Assembly: GCA_022781985.1 (NCBI GenBank)
Contig: JALESH010000050.1
Span: forward strand, 41,466-105,465
DNA length: 64,000 nt
Direction: 5' to 3'
Source of the DNA: Lachnospiraceae bacterium
GTDB taxonomy: Bacteria; Bacillota; Clostridia; Lachnospirales; Lachnospiraceae
Positions 1 through 9,804 of the stretch are shown one piece after another. Every line of letters begins with the position of its first letter. The first letter of the stretch is position 1. The notes beneath the pieces are model-generated. The model did no database searches. It saw nothing but the letters and a program-made list of their open reading frames with translations, and was not told the origin of the DNA. Made by a program: the position numbers and the translations under genes.

Positions 1-108
1 CTGCAGTCCATCCCCGGCAGGCTTCCTGCCATTCAGGTATACATTTACATGGTTCATGGCCGCTTCCACCGTAGTCTTCCGGCCCTCTCCGTCAAAATAT
101 TTTATCAT
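1..108 (-). CDS. Partial CDS (N-terminus only), unknown product; MIKYFDGEGRKTTVEAAMNHVNVYLNGRKPAGDGLQ...
   Basis: Open minus-strand frame from an ATG at 108 to the window edge with a purine-rich RBS (AAGGGAGAAG) upstream; same strand and direction as the downstream cluster. Confidence 0.4.
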   Translation of the reverse strand, partial: MIKYFDGEGRKTTVEAAMNHVNVYLNGRKPAGDGLQ

Positions 109-141
109 CACAGCTTCTCCCTTCCATTACAACCAGTACCA

Positions 142-1203
142 TCAGCACACATATTTTCCCAGCGCCGGGATCCGCTTCAGCAGGCCGGCCGCCCCTGCGC
201 TGATGACCGTCACTGCAATAAACAGTACGGGCAGGGAAAGGAGGGCATTAAAGGAAAGGGTGGACAGGCCAAGCTGCTGGAGCACAAAGATAACCAGCAT
301 GTGTATGCCGTAGATCCCAAGGGAAATACCGGAAAGCCACTTCGTCAGCCCTGCCAGCCTGCCCTCTTTCACAAAGGTGTATTTGCAATAAACAAACACC
401 GCAGTACTCCACAGGATCACACTGGGCATCATGGGCATTACAAAGGAAAAGTAAGTCTCATGAAAGGTATTATCCCTGATACACAGATACAGGGTCTTCA
501 GGATGATCACCCCCACTCCAAGGATCCCCGAAGCATAGAGGAGCAGTCTGCTTCTTTTGGAGATCTCATAGGTATGGAGATAGTGTCCCAACAGAAAAAA
601 GCATACATAGCTGCCCATTCCATAGATACACAGCCTGCTGTAATTACTCACAAGAATACCCGCCGCGGTCCCTGAAGAGCGTGAAAGCAGCGGAAAAATA
701 TCCGTAGTCAGAAACCCCAGAAGGATGGCATACAGCAGCTGCTTTTTATCCGCATGATCCGTAAACACCTTCAGTACCGGAACCAGCAGATACAGTCCGA
801 TAATAGCATAGACAAACCACAGGTGCACCTGTGTATCCCCTTTCACTATATTTTTTACAGCCGCGAGAAAAATATTTCCCTCTGTCTGCCCCGCCAGCAG
901 ATGATACATCTGATACACCATTGCCCAAAATACCAAAAATACCACCAGCCTGAAAATATAGACGGTATAGATCCTCCGTATGGAGACCTCTTTCTCCCTG
1001 CGCAGAAACAAGGCGCCCGACATCATAAAAAACACGGGCACGGAGAAACGCATGAAGCCTCCCACTACAGTAAACACCACCCAATTAAAGCTGCCGATAT
1101 ATCCAAACCAGTTCACAGATGCCAGATGGAGCATCACCACGGCCAGAGCTGCCGCCGCCCTCAATACATCCAGGTAATAAATCTTTTTTTCCTTCTTCTC
1201 CAT
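142..1203 (-). CDS. Acyltransferase family 3 membrane protein (OafA/WecH-like O-acyltransferase)
   Basis: N-terminus YYLDVLRAAAALAVVMLHL..., multiple TM helices and SVPVFFMMSGALFL, typical of Acyl_transf_3. Confidence 0.85.
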   Translation of the reverse strand: MEKKEKKIYYLDVLRAAAALAVVMLHLASVNWFGYIGSFNWVVFTVVGGFMRFSVPVFFMMSGALFLRREKEVSIRRIYTVYIFRLVVFLVFWAMVYQMYHLLAGQTEGNIFLAAVKNIVKGDTQVHLWFVYAIIGLYLLVPVLKVFTDHADKKQLLYAILLGFLTTDIFPLLSRSSGTAAGILVSNYSRLCIYGMGSYVCFFLLGHYLHTYEISKRSRLLLYASGILGVGVIILKTLYLCIRDNTFHETYFSFVMPMMPSVILWSTAVFVYCKYTFVKEGRLAGLTKWLSGISLGIYGIHMLVIFVLQQLGLSTLSFNALLSLPVLFIAVTVISAGAAGLLKRIPALGKYVC

Positions 1204-1233
1204 ACTAAATTTACCTCTTGTTTCTCCATCACC

Positions 1234-4200
1234 CTATCTGTATTTCAGAAGGATCTCATGGCTTCCTGCTTCCAGCCCAAGTGCCATAAAGCCCACATTG
1301 GCATGGATCAGCTCCTGCTCCTCACCATCCACATAGGCACTCCAGTCCTCATCATAAGGGATGGTAAATACCATGATACCGTCCTTCTGAAGATTCGCAC
1401 TGCCCTCTATCCGCTCCTCCTCAAAATGAGTCAGCTTCAGGCTGCCCTCACTTCTTTCCTCTGTAAGCACGGCAAAATCTGCATAATACACCTCCTGGGG
1501 AATCACGTACAGCTGGGCCTCTGCAATCTCATAGGGCTTTCTCGTATTGGCCAGGATGGGCACCCTGTCCGTTCCCGCCATCATAAATTCCATATAGTGG
1601 TCATTCTCACCCTTCACCAGAGTCACATCTGTGCTGCCCTGCAGCACATTTCCCTGCATATAATAGGCTTCTGCCCGGGCATCCTCCTGCGCACTCATTC
1701 TCACCCTGAGGATAGCCACCTCACCCTCCTCCAGGGGGGCAAAGGCAATCTCCTTCTCATCCAGGCTGACTGCCGTCCTGTATGCCTGCCATTGCTCCGC
1801 GAAAGTCTCGTAGGAGCCCCCTGCCTTCACCCCCTCAGGAAGAAGTCCTGTCTCTCCCTCCCGGATCACACACTGCTCCAGCATGATATTGCGCCTGTCC
1901 ACATAATTATATTCCAGAAATTCCCCTTCCGTCATATACTCATCATAGACATAGCCAAAGGGAAGGGCGTGCTTATTCTCATACAGCACGATACCATCCT
2001 TTTCCGACAGATATTCCAGGCCATAGGTATTCGGCTTCTGATTTTTGGTCAGTACATATTTCACATTAAAAAGTGCATTCACCGCCGCATTTTGTTTTGT
2101 CCCCTTCTGGATATGGTCCATCACCGGCAGACCCAGGCAGCTGTACAGTCTCTGGGTATGGTCGTTGTCACCCACACCGCCTATATAAGAGGCAGTCCCC
2201 CTGTATCTCTGGTACAGGGAATCGCAGTAGGAAACGGAGGTAAACTGCTTATCCACCCGATAGAACTCCCCCTCTTCCCCCACTTTGGCCAGCAGCTCAC
2301 CGGTGGCATCATTGTAGTATATCTTTTCCTCCAATACCTCTGTATTCAGCCCGGCCTTATTATTGATGATCCTGTAGGAGGAGCCTGCCACCTCTGCCGC
2401 TGCGGCGATCACCAGCAGATAGCTGAGGTATGCTTTTTTCTCCCCATCCTTTTCCCTCATCAGCAGAAACAGCAGCAGGGAAAGAAAAGCGCAGAAAACC
2501 AATGCTATGGCCAGATAAAATATCTGTATCCCTTCCTTGAAAAAGAGAACGGACAGAACCAAAAGGACAATATTGGTACCCAGCAGAATTTTGCCGGCCC
2601 TGTCTGCCCCGATCCCCTCCTTCTCCTGCCACAGCGCTGCTGCGAAGAGCAGAAGCAGCACGATGACCCAGAGGGAGGACAGCTTCCATCCTATACCTGC
2701 AAATCCGTTTGCTACATTCCGTACCACCCCGAACGCATTGTAAATGACTGCTCCTGCCAGGGGCAGCATATACCAGCGCCGCTTCCTTTTGTTCATGGCA
2801 CACAGGCCAAGGGGTGCCAGCGCCACTGCTGCCAGACCGCAGTAGAACACCGGATCCTCCAGCCAGTTGGTAACACCTGCATAGGTATCCTCAAACATTC
2901 CCAAAATGTCCGGGCACAGCAGTCTGTAAAACATGATGCGATAGCCGGGCAGCCTGGTATAATTCAGGATATTCTTCCATTCCCCGGCCACCTGGGCTCC
3001 CGTGCTCACTCTGGAGCTTCCCAGCATCTCTGTCAGGGAAGGCAGCCAGGCTGCCAGGGAAACCGCCGCCCCCGCCAGCACGATCCCCGTCAGCTTCAGG
3101 ATACATTTAAGAGGATTTTCCGTCTCTCCCGGTTCTGCCGCCTCCTCCCTGCCGGAGCAGAACCGGAAGACTCCGTAGGCCAGTCCTACCCCGGTGTAGA
3201 GAACGGCCGTATAGCCGTGGTAATTCCAATAGCAAAAAATATTGGCAAGGAAAAACGGCAGCCATTTCTTTGTTTTTTTAAAGCGCTCAAATCCCCATAG
3301 CCACAGAGCCAGGCAGACAGCCTCGTTGGGATAGCTCTGCCACATTCCCCGGGCCACAATATAGCTATTGCAGGAATACCCTAGGCCCAGCAGGCTGCTG
3401 CCCAGCTTCCCTGTCCCCAGCCGACGCAAAAAGCAATAGAAGAACATACCGGCCAGAAATATTTTCAGCATCTGGGCAAGCCCCATGGCATAAGCCAGAT
3501 GCTCCCTGCCGAACAAAGCACAGAAATTTTTCAGGGACAGAATGATGGGCTCCTCTGCATTCCCAAGGGACTCATAGAAGGTATAGCTCCATCCCCACTC
3601 TCCATTGCCGATCCTGTCAGCCAGATGAGCCAGCTGGGCATAGGTCTGATAAAAGGAATCTCCCATATAAAGAAAAACTCTGTCTCCCGGCAGAAAATCC
3701 TGAAACAGGACAAAAATCATGCCTGCCAGCAGGATTCCATAGCACAGCAGAGCTATCCTGTCATCCTCTGCGCGCTCCTTTACCCAGCCATAGAGCCTCC
3801 GCAGCAGCGGCAGTCTGTCAGCCATCACCACCAAAAAGACCGGCACCATGACGGCCGCCAGCTTAAGAAAATAATCCGTCACAATATGCTCTGTGATAGC
3901 CCGGGACAGACGAATGCCAAAATACAGGACAGGATCGTCCCCGGACGGATCCACATAATAGGTCTCTCCCGTGCTGCAGACTGCCTCCACTCCCTCACTG
4001 CCCACCACACAGGCCGCCAGCTCATCTGCAGAAAAGGCTCTGGACCACCGCTGCCCCTGATACAATTCAAAGGAGGAAATTTCTACCTCTTTGTCTGCAG
4101 CTATGATATCCAGGCGCCACTCCTTGTTCCAGCCCAGCATCCCTGCCTGGATCGGAAGAGAGACCCTTCTTCCGTCAATCCGAGCCTGATAGAACTGCTC

Positions 4201-6186
4201 CTGGGTAAAGCCCTCCCCTGTATTCCACCAGAAGATTTCTGTAATATTGCCTGTATGGTCCTCTGTCAGCTCCAGCTTCAGCGTATAATCTGTATACCTG
4301 GGTGCCAGGGCTCCGGCACAGACCAGGAACAGCAGCCCCATAACCGCAAGCCTCCATCTGTTTCTGCCTATCCATGCATATATCCATCCTACTCCCGGTA
4401 AGGTGTCCCCCGTAACCAGGAAAAGGAGTATCAGGGCTGCCAATGACAGACCCAGGCAATATTCTGCAAAGACCTCCTCCAGAATCGTCCGTGAGAGACG
4501 CACTCCAAAAAAGACAGCGGGGTCATTTTCCAGGGGGGTTAAAAAATACCCACCCTCTGTGCAGTAGGCAGTCTCCACCCCCTCACACCTTATCATGTAT
4601 GACTCCAGCTCATTTGCCGGAAAAGACCTGATCTGGCGGTGTCCCCTGTACAGGCCAAGGGCTGTGATCTCTGCAGCGGCATCCGAATTTACCGGATCCA
4701 GGCGCCACTCCCTATCCCATCCCAATGCCCCGTTCTGCAGCGGTATCACAACCTGGTTTCCAAAAATTACAGCTTGGCAGGACTGTTCATGGGTGAATTC
4801 CTCCCCCTCCTCCCACCAGTACAACTGGGCATAATCCCCCGTTCTGTCCTCAGACAGCGCAATCTGCAGGGAATAATCCTCTGACCTGGGCAGGGTTATC
4901 ACGCCCCAGGCCGTCGTCAGCAGCACAGCGAAAGCCAGCCTGCCCTTCTTCTGCAAAATATATTTCCATAAAAAGGCATAGGCACTCTTTAACCCGGGGA
5001 GCCTGTCTCCTATGGCCAGGATAAAAATCACAACAAAAACCATCCACAGTCTCATCAGGTAATGACAGGCAATATCCTTTCTCAGGCTTTGGGACAGGCC
5101 GGCGCCGAAGTACAGGACAGGATCATCTCCCGCCGGCTTGATATAATAAGCCTCCCCGGTGCTGCCAATGTTCTTCACGCCTGCACAGCTTATGATGTAC
5201 TTCTCCAGCTCGTCCGGGGAAAATCTCCTGCTCCTCTCATGCTCCCTGTAGACATCAAAGGACACAATGCTCACATCCATATCGGCATCTATGATATCCA
5301 GACGCCATTCCGTATCCCGGCCCAGTATCCCCCTCTCCAATGGCATCAGGATCTGTCTCCCATAGATCGGAACCTGAAGGGACTGTTCCTGGGCAGAGGC
5401 CTCCCCCTGCTTCCACCAGAAGAGCTGGGCATGCTGCCCCGTCCTGTCCTCAGCCAGCCTGATCTGCAGGGAATAATCCTCTGAATGGGGCAGGGCCATG
5501 ATGCCCCAGAGAGCCGTCAAAAGCACTGCAATGCCCAGCCTGCCCTTACTTTTCCATAGCAGGGCAGTTATCCGCCTTACTCCGGGCAGCCTGTCTGCTG
5601 TGATCAGCAGACAGAGAGCCAGAAAAACCAAGGCCAGCTCTTTTTGATAGCTTCGCTCCATGTGCCTGATAATATCCCGGGAAATACCTGTACCGAAAAA
5701 GATGGCGGGATCCTCCCCCACTGGCTTGATATAATAAGCCCCGCCTGCGCTGCAGGCCGTTTCTATGCCTGCGCGTCCCACCTCATAGGAAGCCAGCGCA
5801 TCCGCCGAAAAATTCTTACGGAAGCTGTCTCCCTTATATAGGTCAAAGGACAGGATGCTCACCTCCAGATCCGCATCCACAATATCCAGCCTCCACTCCT
5901 TGTCGCGGCCCAGCATTTCCTCCCGGAGGGGGATGATCACCTGCTTTCCGCAGATCGCTGCCTGAAAGGACTGCTCCTGAACTGCCTCCTTCCCTGCATC
6001 CCACCAGAAGATCTGTGTACTGCAGCCGGTTCTGTCCTCACCCAGCTCAATATGCAGGGAAAAGTCCGTGGCTTTGGGCTGCATGCCCAATGCACAGACC
6101 AAGAACAGGATCAGTATGATCCCTGCTCTGATACATGCCTGCTTCCAATTTATCCTCTCTGATAGGCTCCTGATTTTCTGATTCAT
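1234..6186 (-). CDS. YfhO-type multi-TM membrane protein with four N-terminal tandem TM-flanked modules
   Basis: Start chosen at ATG 6186 (MNQKIRSLSERI), overlapping the TGA of the upstream gene (ATGA) rather than the longer ORF. C-terminal ~1000 aa resemble YfhO (GDSFYQTYAQL..., many TMs, C-terminal extracytoplasmic domain). Confidence 0.85.
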   Translation of the reverse strand: MNQKIRSLSERINWKQACIRAGIILILFLVCALGMQPKATDFSLHIELGEDRTGCSTQIFWWDAGKEAVQEQSFQAAICGKQVIIPLREEMLGRDKEWRLDIVDADLEVSILSFDLYKGDSFRKNFSADALASYEVGRAGIETACSAGGAYYIKPVGEDPAIFFGTGISRDIIRHMERSYQKELALVFLALCLLITADRLPGVRRITALLWKSKGRLGIAVLLTALWGIMALPHSEDYSLQIRLAEDRTGQHAQLFWWKQGEASAQEQSLQVPIYGRQILMPLERGILGRDTEWRLDIIDADMDVSIVSFDVYREHERSRRFSPDELEKYIISCAGVKNIGSTGEAYYIKPAGDDPVLYFGAGLSQSLRKDIACHYLMRLWMVFVVIFILAIGDRLPGLKSAYAFLWKYILQKKGRLAFAVLLTTAWGVITLPRSEDYSLQIALSEDRTGDYAQLYWWEEGEEFTHEQSCQAVIFGNQVVIPLQNGALGWDREWRLDPVNSDAAAEITALGLYRGHRQIRSFPANELESYMIRCEGVETAYCTEGGYFLTPLENDPAVFFGVRLSRTILEEVFAEYCLGLSLAALILLFLVTGDTLPGVGWIYAWIGRNRWRLAVMGLLFLVCAGALAPRYTDYTLKLELTEDHTGNITEIFWWNTGEGFTQEQFYQARIDGRRVSLPIQAGMLGWNKEWRLDIIAADKEVEISSFELYQGQRWSRAFSADELAACVVGSEGVEAVCSTGETYYVDPSGDDPVLYFGIRLSRAITEHIVTDYFLKLAAVMVPVFLVVMADRLPLLRRLYGWVKERAEDDRIALLCYGILLAGMIFVLFQDFLPGDRVFLYMGDSFYQTYAQLAHLADRIGNGEWGWSYTFYESLGNAEEPIILSLKNFCALFGREHLAYAMGLAQMLKIFLAGMFFYCFLRRLGTGKLGSSLLGLGYSCNSYIVARGMWQSYPNEAVCLALWLWGFERFKKTKKWLPFFLANIFCYWNYHGYTAVLYTGVGLAYGVFRFCSGREEAAEPGETENPLKCILKLTGIVLAGAAVSLAAWLPSLTEMLGSSRVSTGAQVAGEWKNILNYTRLPGYRIMFYRLLCPDILGMFEDTYAGVTNWLEDPVFYCGLAAVALAPLGLCAMNKRKRRWYMLPLAGAVIYNAFGVVRNVANGFAGIGWKLSSLWVIVLLLLFAAALWQEKEGIGADRAGKILLGTNIVLLVLSVLFFKEGIQIFYLAIALVFCAFLSLLLFLLMREKDGEKKAYLSYLLVIAAAAEVAGSSYRIINNKAGLNTEVLEEKIYYNDATGELLAKVGEEGEFYRVDKQFTSVSYCDSLYQRYRGTASYIGGVGDNDHTQRLYSCLGLPVMDHIQKGTKQNAAVNALFNVKYVLTKNQKPNTYGLEYLSEKDGIVLYENKHALPFGYVYDEYMTEGEFLEYNYVDRRNIMLEQCVIREGETGLLPEGVKAGGSYETFAEQWQAYRTAVSLDEKEIAFAPLEEGEVAILRVRMSAQEDARAEAYYMQGNVLQGSTDVTLVKGENDHYMEFMMAGTDRVPILANTRKPYEIAEAQLYVIPQEVYYADFAVLTEERSEGSLKLTHFEEERIEGSANLQKDGIMVFTIPYDEDWSAYVDGEEQELIHANVGFMALGLEAGSHEILLKYR
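3770..6140 (-). repeat. Four tandem ~196-200 aa modules within the YfhO-type CDS
   Basis: Recurring consensus EDRTG....lfWW..GE....EQs...i.G..v..PL..g.LG.d.EWRLD ... SF..Y.g...r.Fs.deL ... YY..P.gDDP..yFG..LS. Matching DNA landmarks begin at 6034, 5446, 4846 and 4258. A 23-nt exact match (atctgcagggaataatcctctga) occurs at 4862 and 5462. Confidence 0.93.
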
Positions 6187-7367
6187 GCTTTTATGACCCC
6201 TGCTATAACCTCTTTCCACTGATCCAGCACCGTTTCCCAGCGATAGTTCTCCTCCACATACCGGATGCCGGACTCCTTCATTTTTCTGTATTTCCCTTCG
6301 TCCCACATAGCTTCCAATGCCTCCCGGAAGCTCTTGTAATCCCTGTAGGAAAGGCCGCCGCCGCTGCGCCTGCAGTGCCCCTGCAACACGGGAGAGTCTC
6401 CGTTGACGATGATGGGCGTCCCCAGATACATGGCTTCCAGGGCTGCCATAGAAAGGCTTTCGTGCCGGGAGGGCAGGCACAGCGCCCTGGCTCCTGCGAT
6501 GCCGCTGTTCTTATCCTCCTCGGACAGAAAGCCCAGATAACGGACATGTCCGCCCTCCGGCAGTGCCATCTCACTTTTGCCGATCAGCACCAGCGTAACC
6601 ATGGGCTCTTCCCGGGAGCAGCTTTGACAATACCTCTCAAAATATTCTATCAGCTGCCCGCAGCCCTTGTCCACGTCTATTCTTCCCGCATAGATCAGAT
6701 AGGATCCGGAAATGCCGTATTTTTTCTTAAAATCCAAGTTCTCCTCCCCGATCCGGGGAGCGATCCCCATAGCCGCTACCCGGTTGGGCACTGTGCTCAC
6801 GGGAAACAGGGAGAAGACCAGCTCCCTTTCCTCCTCTGTCAGGAATACATAGGCTGCCGGGCTTCCGAACACATCTTCCATCAACTTAAAATGGATATAT
6901 GGCTCTTCATGGGCTGTGGGCACAAAAACTGACTTTTCTCCCACCAGTCCTAGGCCGAAAACAGCCGGGTAGTACAGATAGGTCACAAAGATAAACACAT
7001 CATAGCTTTCCCTGTTCTCTTCTATAAAGTCCAGCAGCTCCGGTGCATAAGGTCCCTGGGCTTTGATCCATATCCGGTTCAGCCATCGGTAATTCATCCC
7101 CAGGGCAGTGATCAGCCTGCCCGTTATCCTTAAAAGCAGCCTCTGCCTCCTTCGCTTCACCGGAAAACGTCTCACCCTTACGCCGTCCACCCATTCCTCC
7201 CTCTCTTTATAATGGTTCTCCCAGGTGGCATAGGAAAGGGCCTGGGTGGTCAGCACCTCCACCTCATACTCCTCCCGCATATGCTCTGCAAGCTGCATGG
7301 TATAGGATTCTGAGCCTCCATTGACCTCCCGTCCATACCGCTGATTGACGATCGCTATCCTTTTCAA
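6183..7367 (-). CDS. Glycosyltransferase family 4
   Basis: MKRIAIVNQRYGREVNGGSESYTMQLAEHM...; Glycos_transf_1 region (LIYAGRIDVDKGCGQLIEYF, LPSRHESLSMAALEAMYLGTPIIV). Apparent TTG start overlapping the previous stop. Confidence 0.88.
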   Translation of the reverse strand: MKRIAIVNQRYGREVNGGSESYTMQLAEHMREEYEVEVLTTQALSYATWENHYKEREEWVDGVRVRRFPVKRRRQRLLLRITGRLITALGMNYRWLNRIWIKAQGPYAPELLDFIEENRESYDVFIFVTYLYYPAVFGLGLVGEKSVFVPTAHEEPYIHFKLMEDVFGSPAAYVFLTEEERELVFSLFPVSTVPNRVAAMGIAPRIGEENLDFKKKYGISGSYLIYAGRIDVDKGCGQLIEYFERYCQSCSREEPMVTLVLIGKSEMALPEGGHVRYLGFLSEEDKNSGIAGARALCLPSRHESLSMAALEAMYLGTPIIVNGDSPVLQGHCRRSGGGLSYRDYKSFREALEAMWDEGKYRKMKESGIRYVEENYRWETVLDQWKEVIAGVIKA

Positions 7368-8596
7368 ATCCTGTCCATCCTTTCGTCCAGAGCCGCCTTC
7401 GCTCTCTCAAAGCTCAGATACTCCTGCACCTTCTTTCTTCCCTCAGCCGCCATTCCTTCATAAAAATCCGGCTCCTCCCGGAGTCTCCTGATCAGCCCGG
7501 CCGCCTGCTCCGTATCCGCATCTGCCCAGCGGCTGCCCTTCTGATAAGGACCGATCCTTTTCTCCAGAGTAATGAGGCTGTAATCCACCAGGCAGGCACA
7601 GGTCTGATCCATAAATTCCGTGGTGGCGGACCAGTTGGTGCAGACAATGGGGGTTCCCATGGCCATTGCCTCTGCCATGGGCAGCCCAAAGCCCTCGGAA
7701 CGGTGCAGGGAAACCAGCACGTTTACCCCGGCTATCAGGGACTCCACCTCAGACCGGGAAAGATTGTCCGTGATAAAATATACATTATGATAAGCCTCCA
7801 GCTCCTTCCCCAGCAGCTGCAGCTCCCGGCTTTCCCCGGCATGACTCACCTTGACCACCAGTCCCACATCAGCTCTTTCCCGGGGAAATGCCTTCTTATA
7901 TGCCTCCAGCGCCCCTCGGGGATTCTTTCTCTCACTGATGCTCTTAAAGTCATACATGACCAGATAGAGGAATTTCTCCTCCGGCAGGCCAAAGTGCTGC
8001 CTTCCATACCTGATATCCTCCCCCATGTCCCGGAGAATATAGGGGATGACAGCCACAGGCTTGTCCGTCACAGCCCTGATGCTTCTGCAGATAAATTCAG
8101 AGGGTGCCCAGATCTCATCCACCGTGTCTATACAGGGTATCCATTCCCGGGGGAAATCCTCCAGCTCCCAGAGCCAGTAAGCGATCTGGTATCTGCCGTC
8201 CAGCAGCTCCACCGGCAGTCTGTTGTAGCTTTCTGCCCAGATGCTGGGGTTGATATGCAGCAGATTGATACCGTAGCGGGCCTCTGCACTGAGCCTGTGC
8301 TCCCACTGGGTATCGCTGTGCTCCAGTCCGCCGGGGGAGTCTGCCTGAATAATACAGAAGGGAATCCCTGCCCTCTCCAAAAGCCCCGCCAGTATCCTCA
8401 TGCTCTGGCCCAATCCGGTTTCCGCCCTGATGTCTCCTATCAGATTGATGCCGAAGGGATGACTCTCCCTGCTGTAGGGGCGCAGGCCCGCCGCCTTCCG
8501 CCCCATGATTTGATTGTTCCTATGCTCCAACAGGGACTTCATCCGCACGATCACATCGTCGGACACCACCCTCTTAATCACTGTTTTGATTCCCAT
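7364..8596 (-). CDS. Glycosyltransferase family 4
   Basis: Start chosen at MGIKTVIKRVV; FGINLIGDIRAETGLGQSMRIL, HRSEGFGLPMAEAMAMGTPIVCTNWSATTEFM. Confidence 0.88.
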   Translation of the reverse strand: MGIKTVIKRVVSDDVIVRMKSLLEHRNNQIMGRKAAGLRPYSRESHPFGINLIGDIRAETGLGQSMRILAGLLERAGIPFCIIQADSPGGLEHSDTQWEHRLSAEARYGINLLHINPSIWAESYNRLPVELLDGRYQIAYWLWELEDFPREWIPCIDTVDEIWAPSEFICRSIRAVTDKPVAVIPYILRDMGEDIRYGRQHFGLPEEKFLYLVMYDFKSISERKNPRGALEAYKKAFPRERADVGLVVKVSHAGESRELQLLGKELEAYHNVYFITDNLSRSEVESLIAGVNVLVSLHRSEGFGLPMAEAMAMGTPIVCTNWSATTEFMDQTCACLVDYSLITLEKRIGPYQKGSRWADADTEQAAGLIRRLREEPDFYEGMAAEGRKKVQEYLSFERAKAALDERMDRI

Positions 8597-9789
8597 GCTC
8601 TCTTCCTGTCCGTCTGCTCCCTTTCCATAAGTCCCAGCCCTGCCGCAATCCTGGCTGCGGATCTTTTCCATTGAAACAGCTTCATTCTTTTCTTTATTTC
8701 CTCCGGGGCAACATCTCCGCACTCCTGCCGGATCCCCTGCCGGATCCTGTTCTTTAGCTCCTCCTTGTCTCCCAGGTGGAAATAGGAGGCTGCCTTTCCC
8801 AGTACCTCCTGCAGTGAGGCTGCATCCGAGGAAATGGTGATAGTACCCACCGCCATAGCCTCCAGGGGCGGCATGCCGAAGCCCTCATAGACCGATGGAA
8901 ATATAAAGCAATCTGCCATATGATATACATAAGGCAAATCCTTATCTTCAATAAATCCTGTGACAATGATTTTACTCCGGAACTCCTGTTCTATGCGTTT
9001 CAGAAATGCATCCATTTTCCAGCCCTTCCTCCCGGCCAGCACCAGCGGGATACGGACACTGCCTTCCTCTAAAAGCTCCACATAGGACTCCACCAGAAAG
9101 GGCAGGTTTTTCCTGGGCTCCAGGGTTGCTAGGCACAGCAGATACTGCTCCGGCAGATGATACCTGCGCCGCACATCCAGGGAACGCTGCCTGACTGCCT
9201 CCGCTCTTTCGGCCGCGTCCCTGTCACCTGCCTTAGGCTGGGATTTCACATAATCTGTAAATACGTCAGAAATCCCACAGTAGGCCAGGATGATCTTCCT
9301 TCTGTCATAGCCGAACTGCTCTGCGATTCTGTCTCTTGTGAATTGGGAAATGGTGATGATTCCCCTGCTGACCAGCAGGGCATTTCTGATAGAAAGCTTA
9401 AAGTACCACTCCATCCGCTTTTTCATCGTCTGGGGGCAGTCCCAGCTTGTGAGATCATGGATCACATTGTATATGCCCCTTTTCCAAAAGAGGAGCGGAC
9501 TCTGAAAAGCCAGGAAAAGATAGATGTCTGCCCGGATCCCATATAGGAAAAAGGGCAGGATCACCTGTGCAAACAGCAGCTTGTTCTGTCCCGGGAGGAT
9601 CCTGCAGACTACATTTTTCCTGTTCTCGTATTTCTTCATCTCGGGATGGATGCCCCGTTTAAAAAGCAGGATATAGGTATGCTCCTGCTTTTTATCCAGG
9701 GCGATCAGCTCCTTCGTAATATTCATGGCATAGCGTTCGATTCCAGAAAAATTATCCGCCAATGAGGTAAGATCTATCGCTATTTTCAT
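8578..9789 (-). CDS. Glycosyltransferase family 4
   Basis: MKIAIDLTSLADNFSGIERYAMNITKELI...; LATLEPRKNLPFLVESY, FPSVYEGFGMPPLEAMAVGTITISSDAASLQEVLG. Confidence 0.9.
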   Translation of the reverse strand: MKIAIDLTSLADNFSGIERYAMNITKELIALDKKQEHTYILLFKRGIHPEMKKYENRKNVVCRILPGQNKLLFAQVILPFFLYGIRADIYLFLAFQSPLLFWKRGIYNVIHDLTSWDCPQTMKKRMEWYFKLSIRNALLVSRGIITISQFTRDRIAEQFGYDRRKIILAYCGISDVFTDYVKSQPKAGDRDAAERAEAVRQRSLDVRRRYHLPEQYLLCLATLEPRKNLPFLVESYVELLEEGSVRIPLVLAGRKGWKMDAFLKRIEQEFRSKIIVTGFIEDKDLPYVYHMADCFIFPSVYEGFGMPPLEAMAVGTITISSDAASLQEVLGKAASYFHLGDKEELKNRIRQGIRQECGDVAPEEIKKRMKLFQWKRSAARIAAGLGLMEREQTDRKRAWESKQ

Positions 9790-9804
9790 ATCCCTGCTTT
9801 TCCT

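Noticed and set aside
754-3300. 848-aa plus-strand ORF antisense to the YfhO-type gene
   Set aside because: Composition (His/Gln/Cys/Ile/Pro-rich, no domain-like pattern) looks like a frame shadow of a long well-supported minus-strand CDS; no convincing RBS or promoter.
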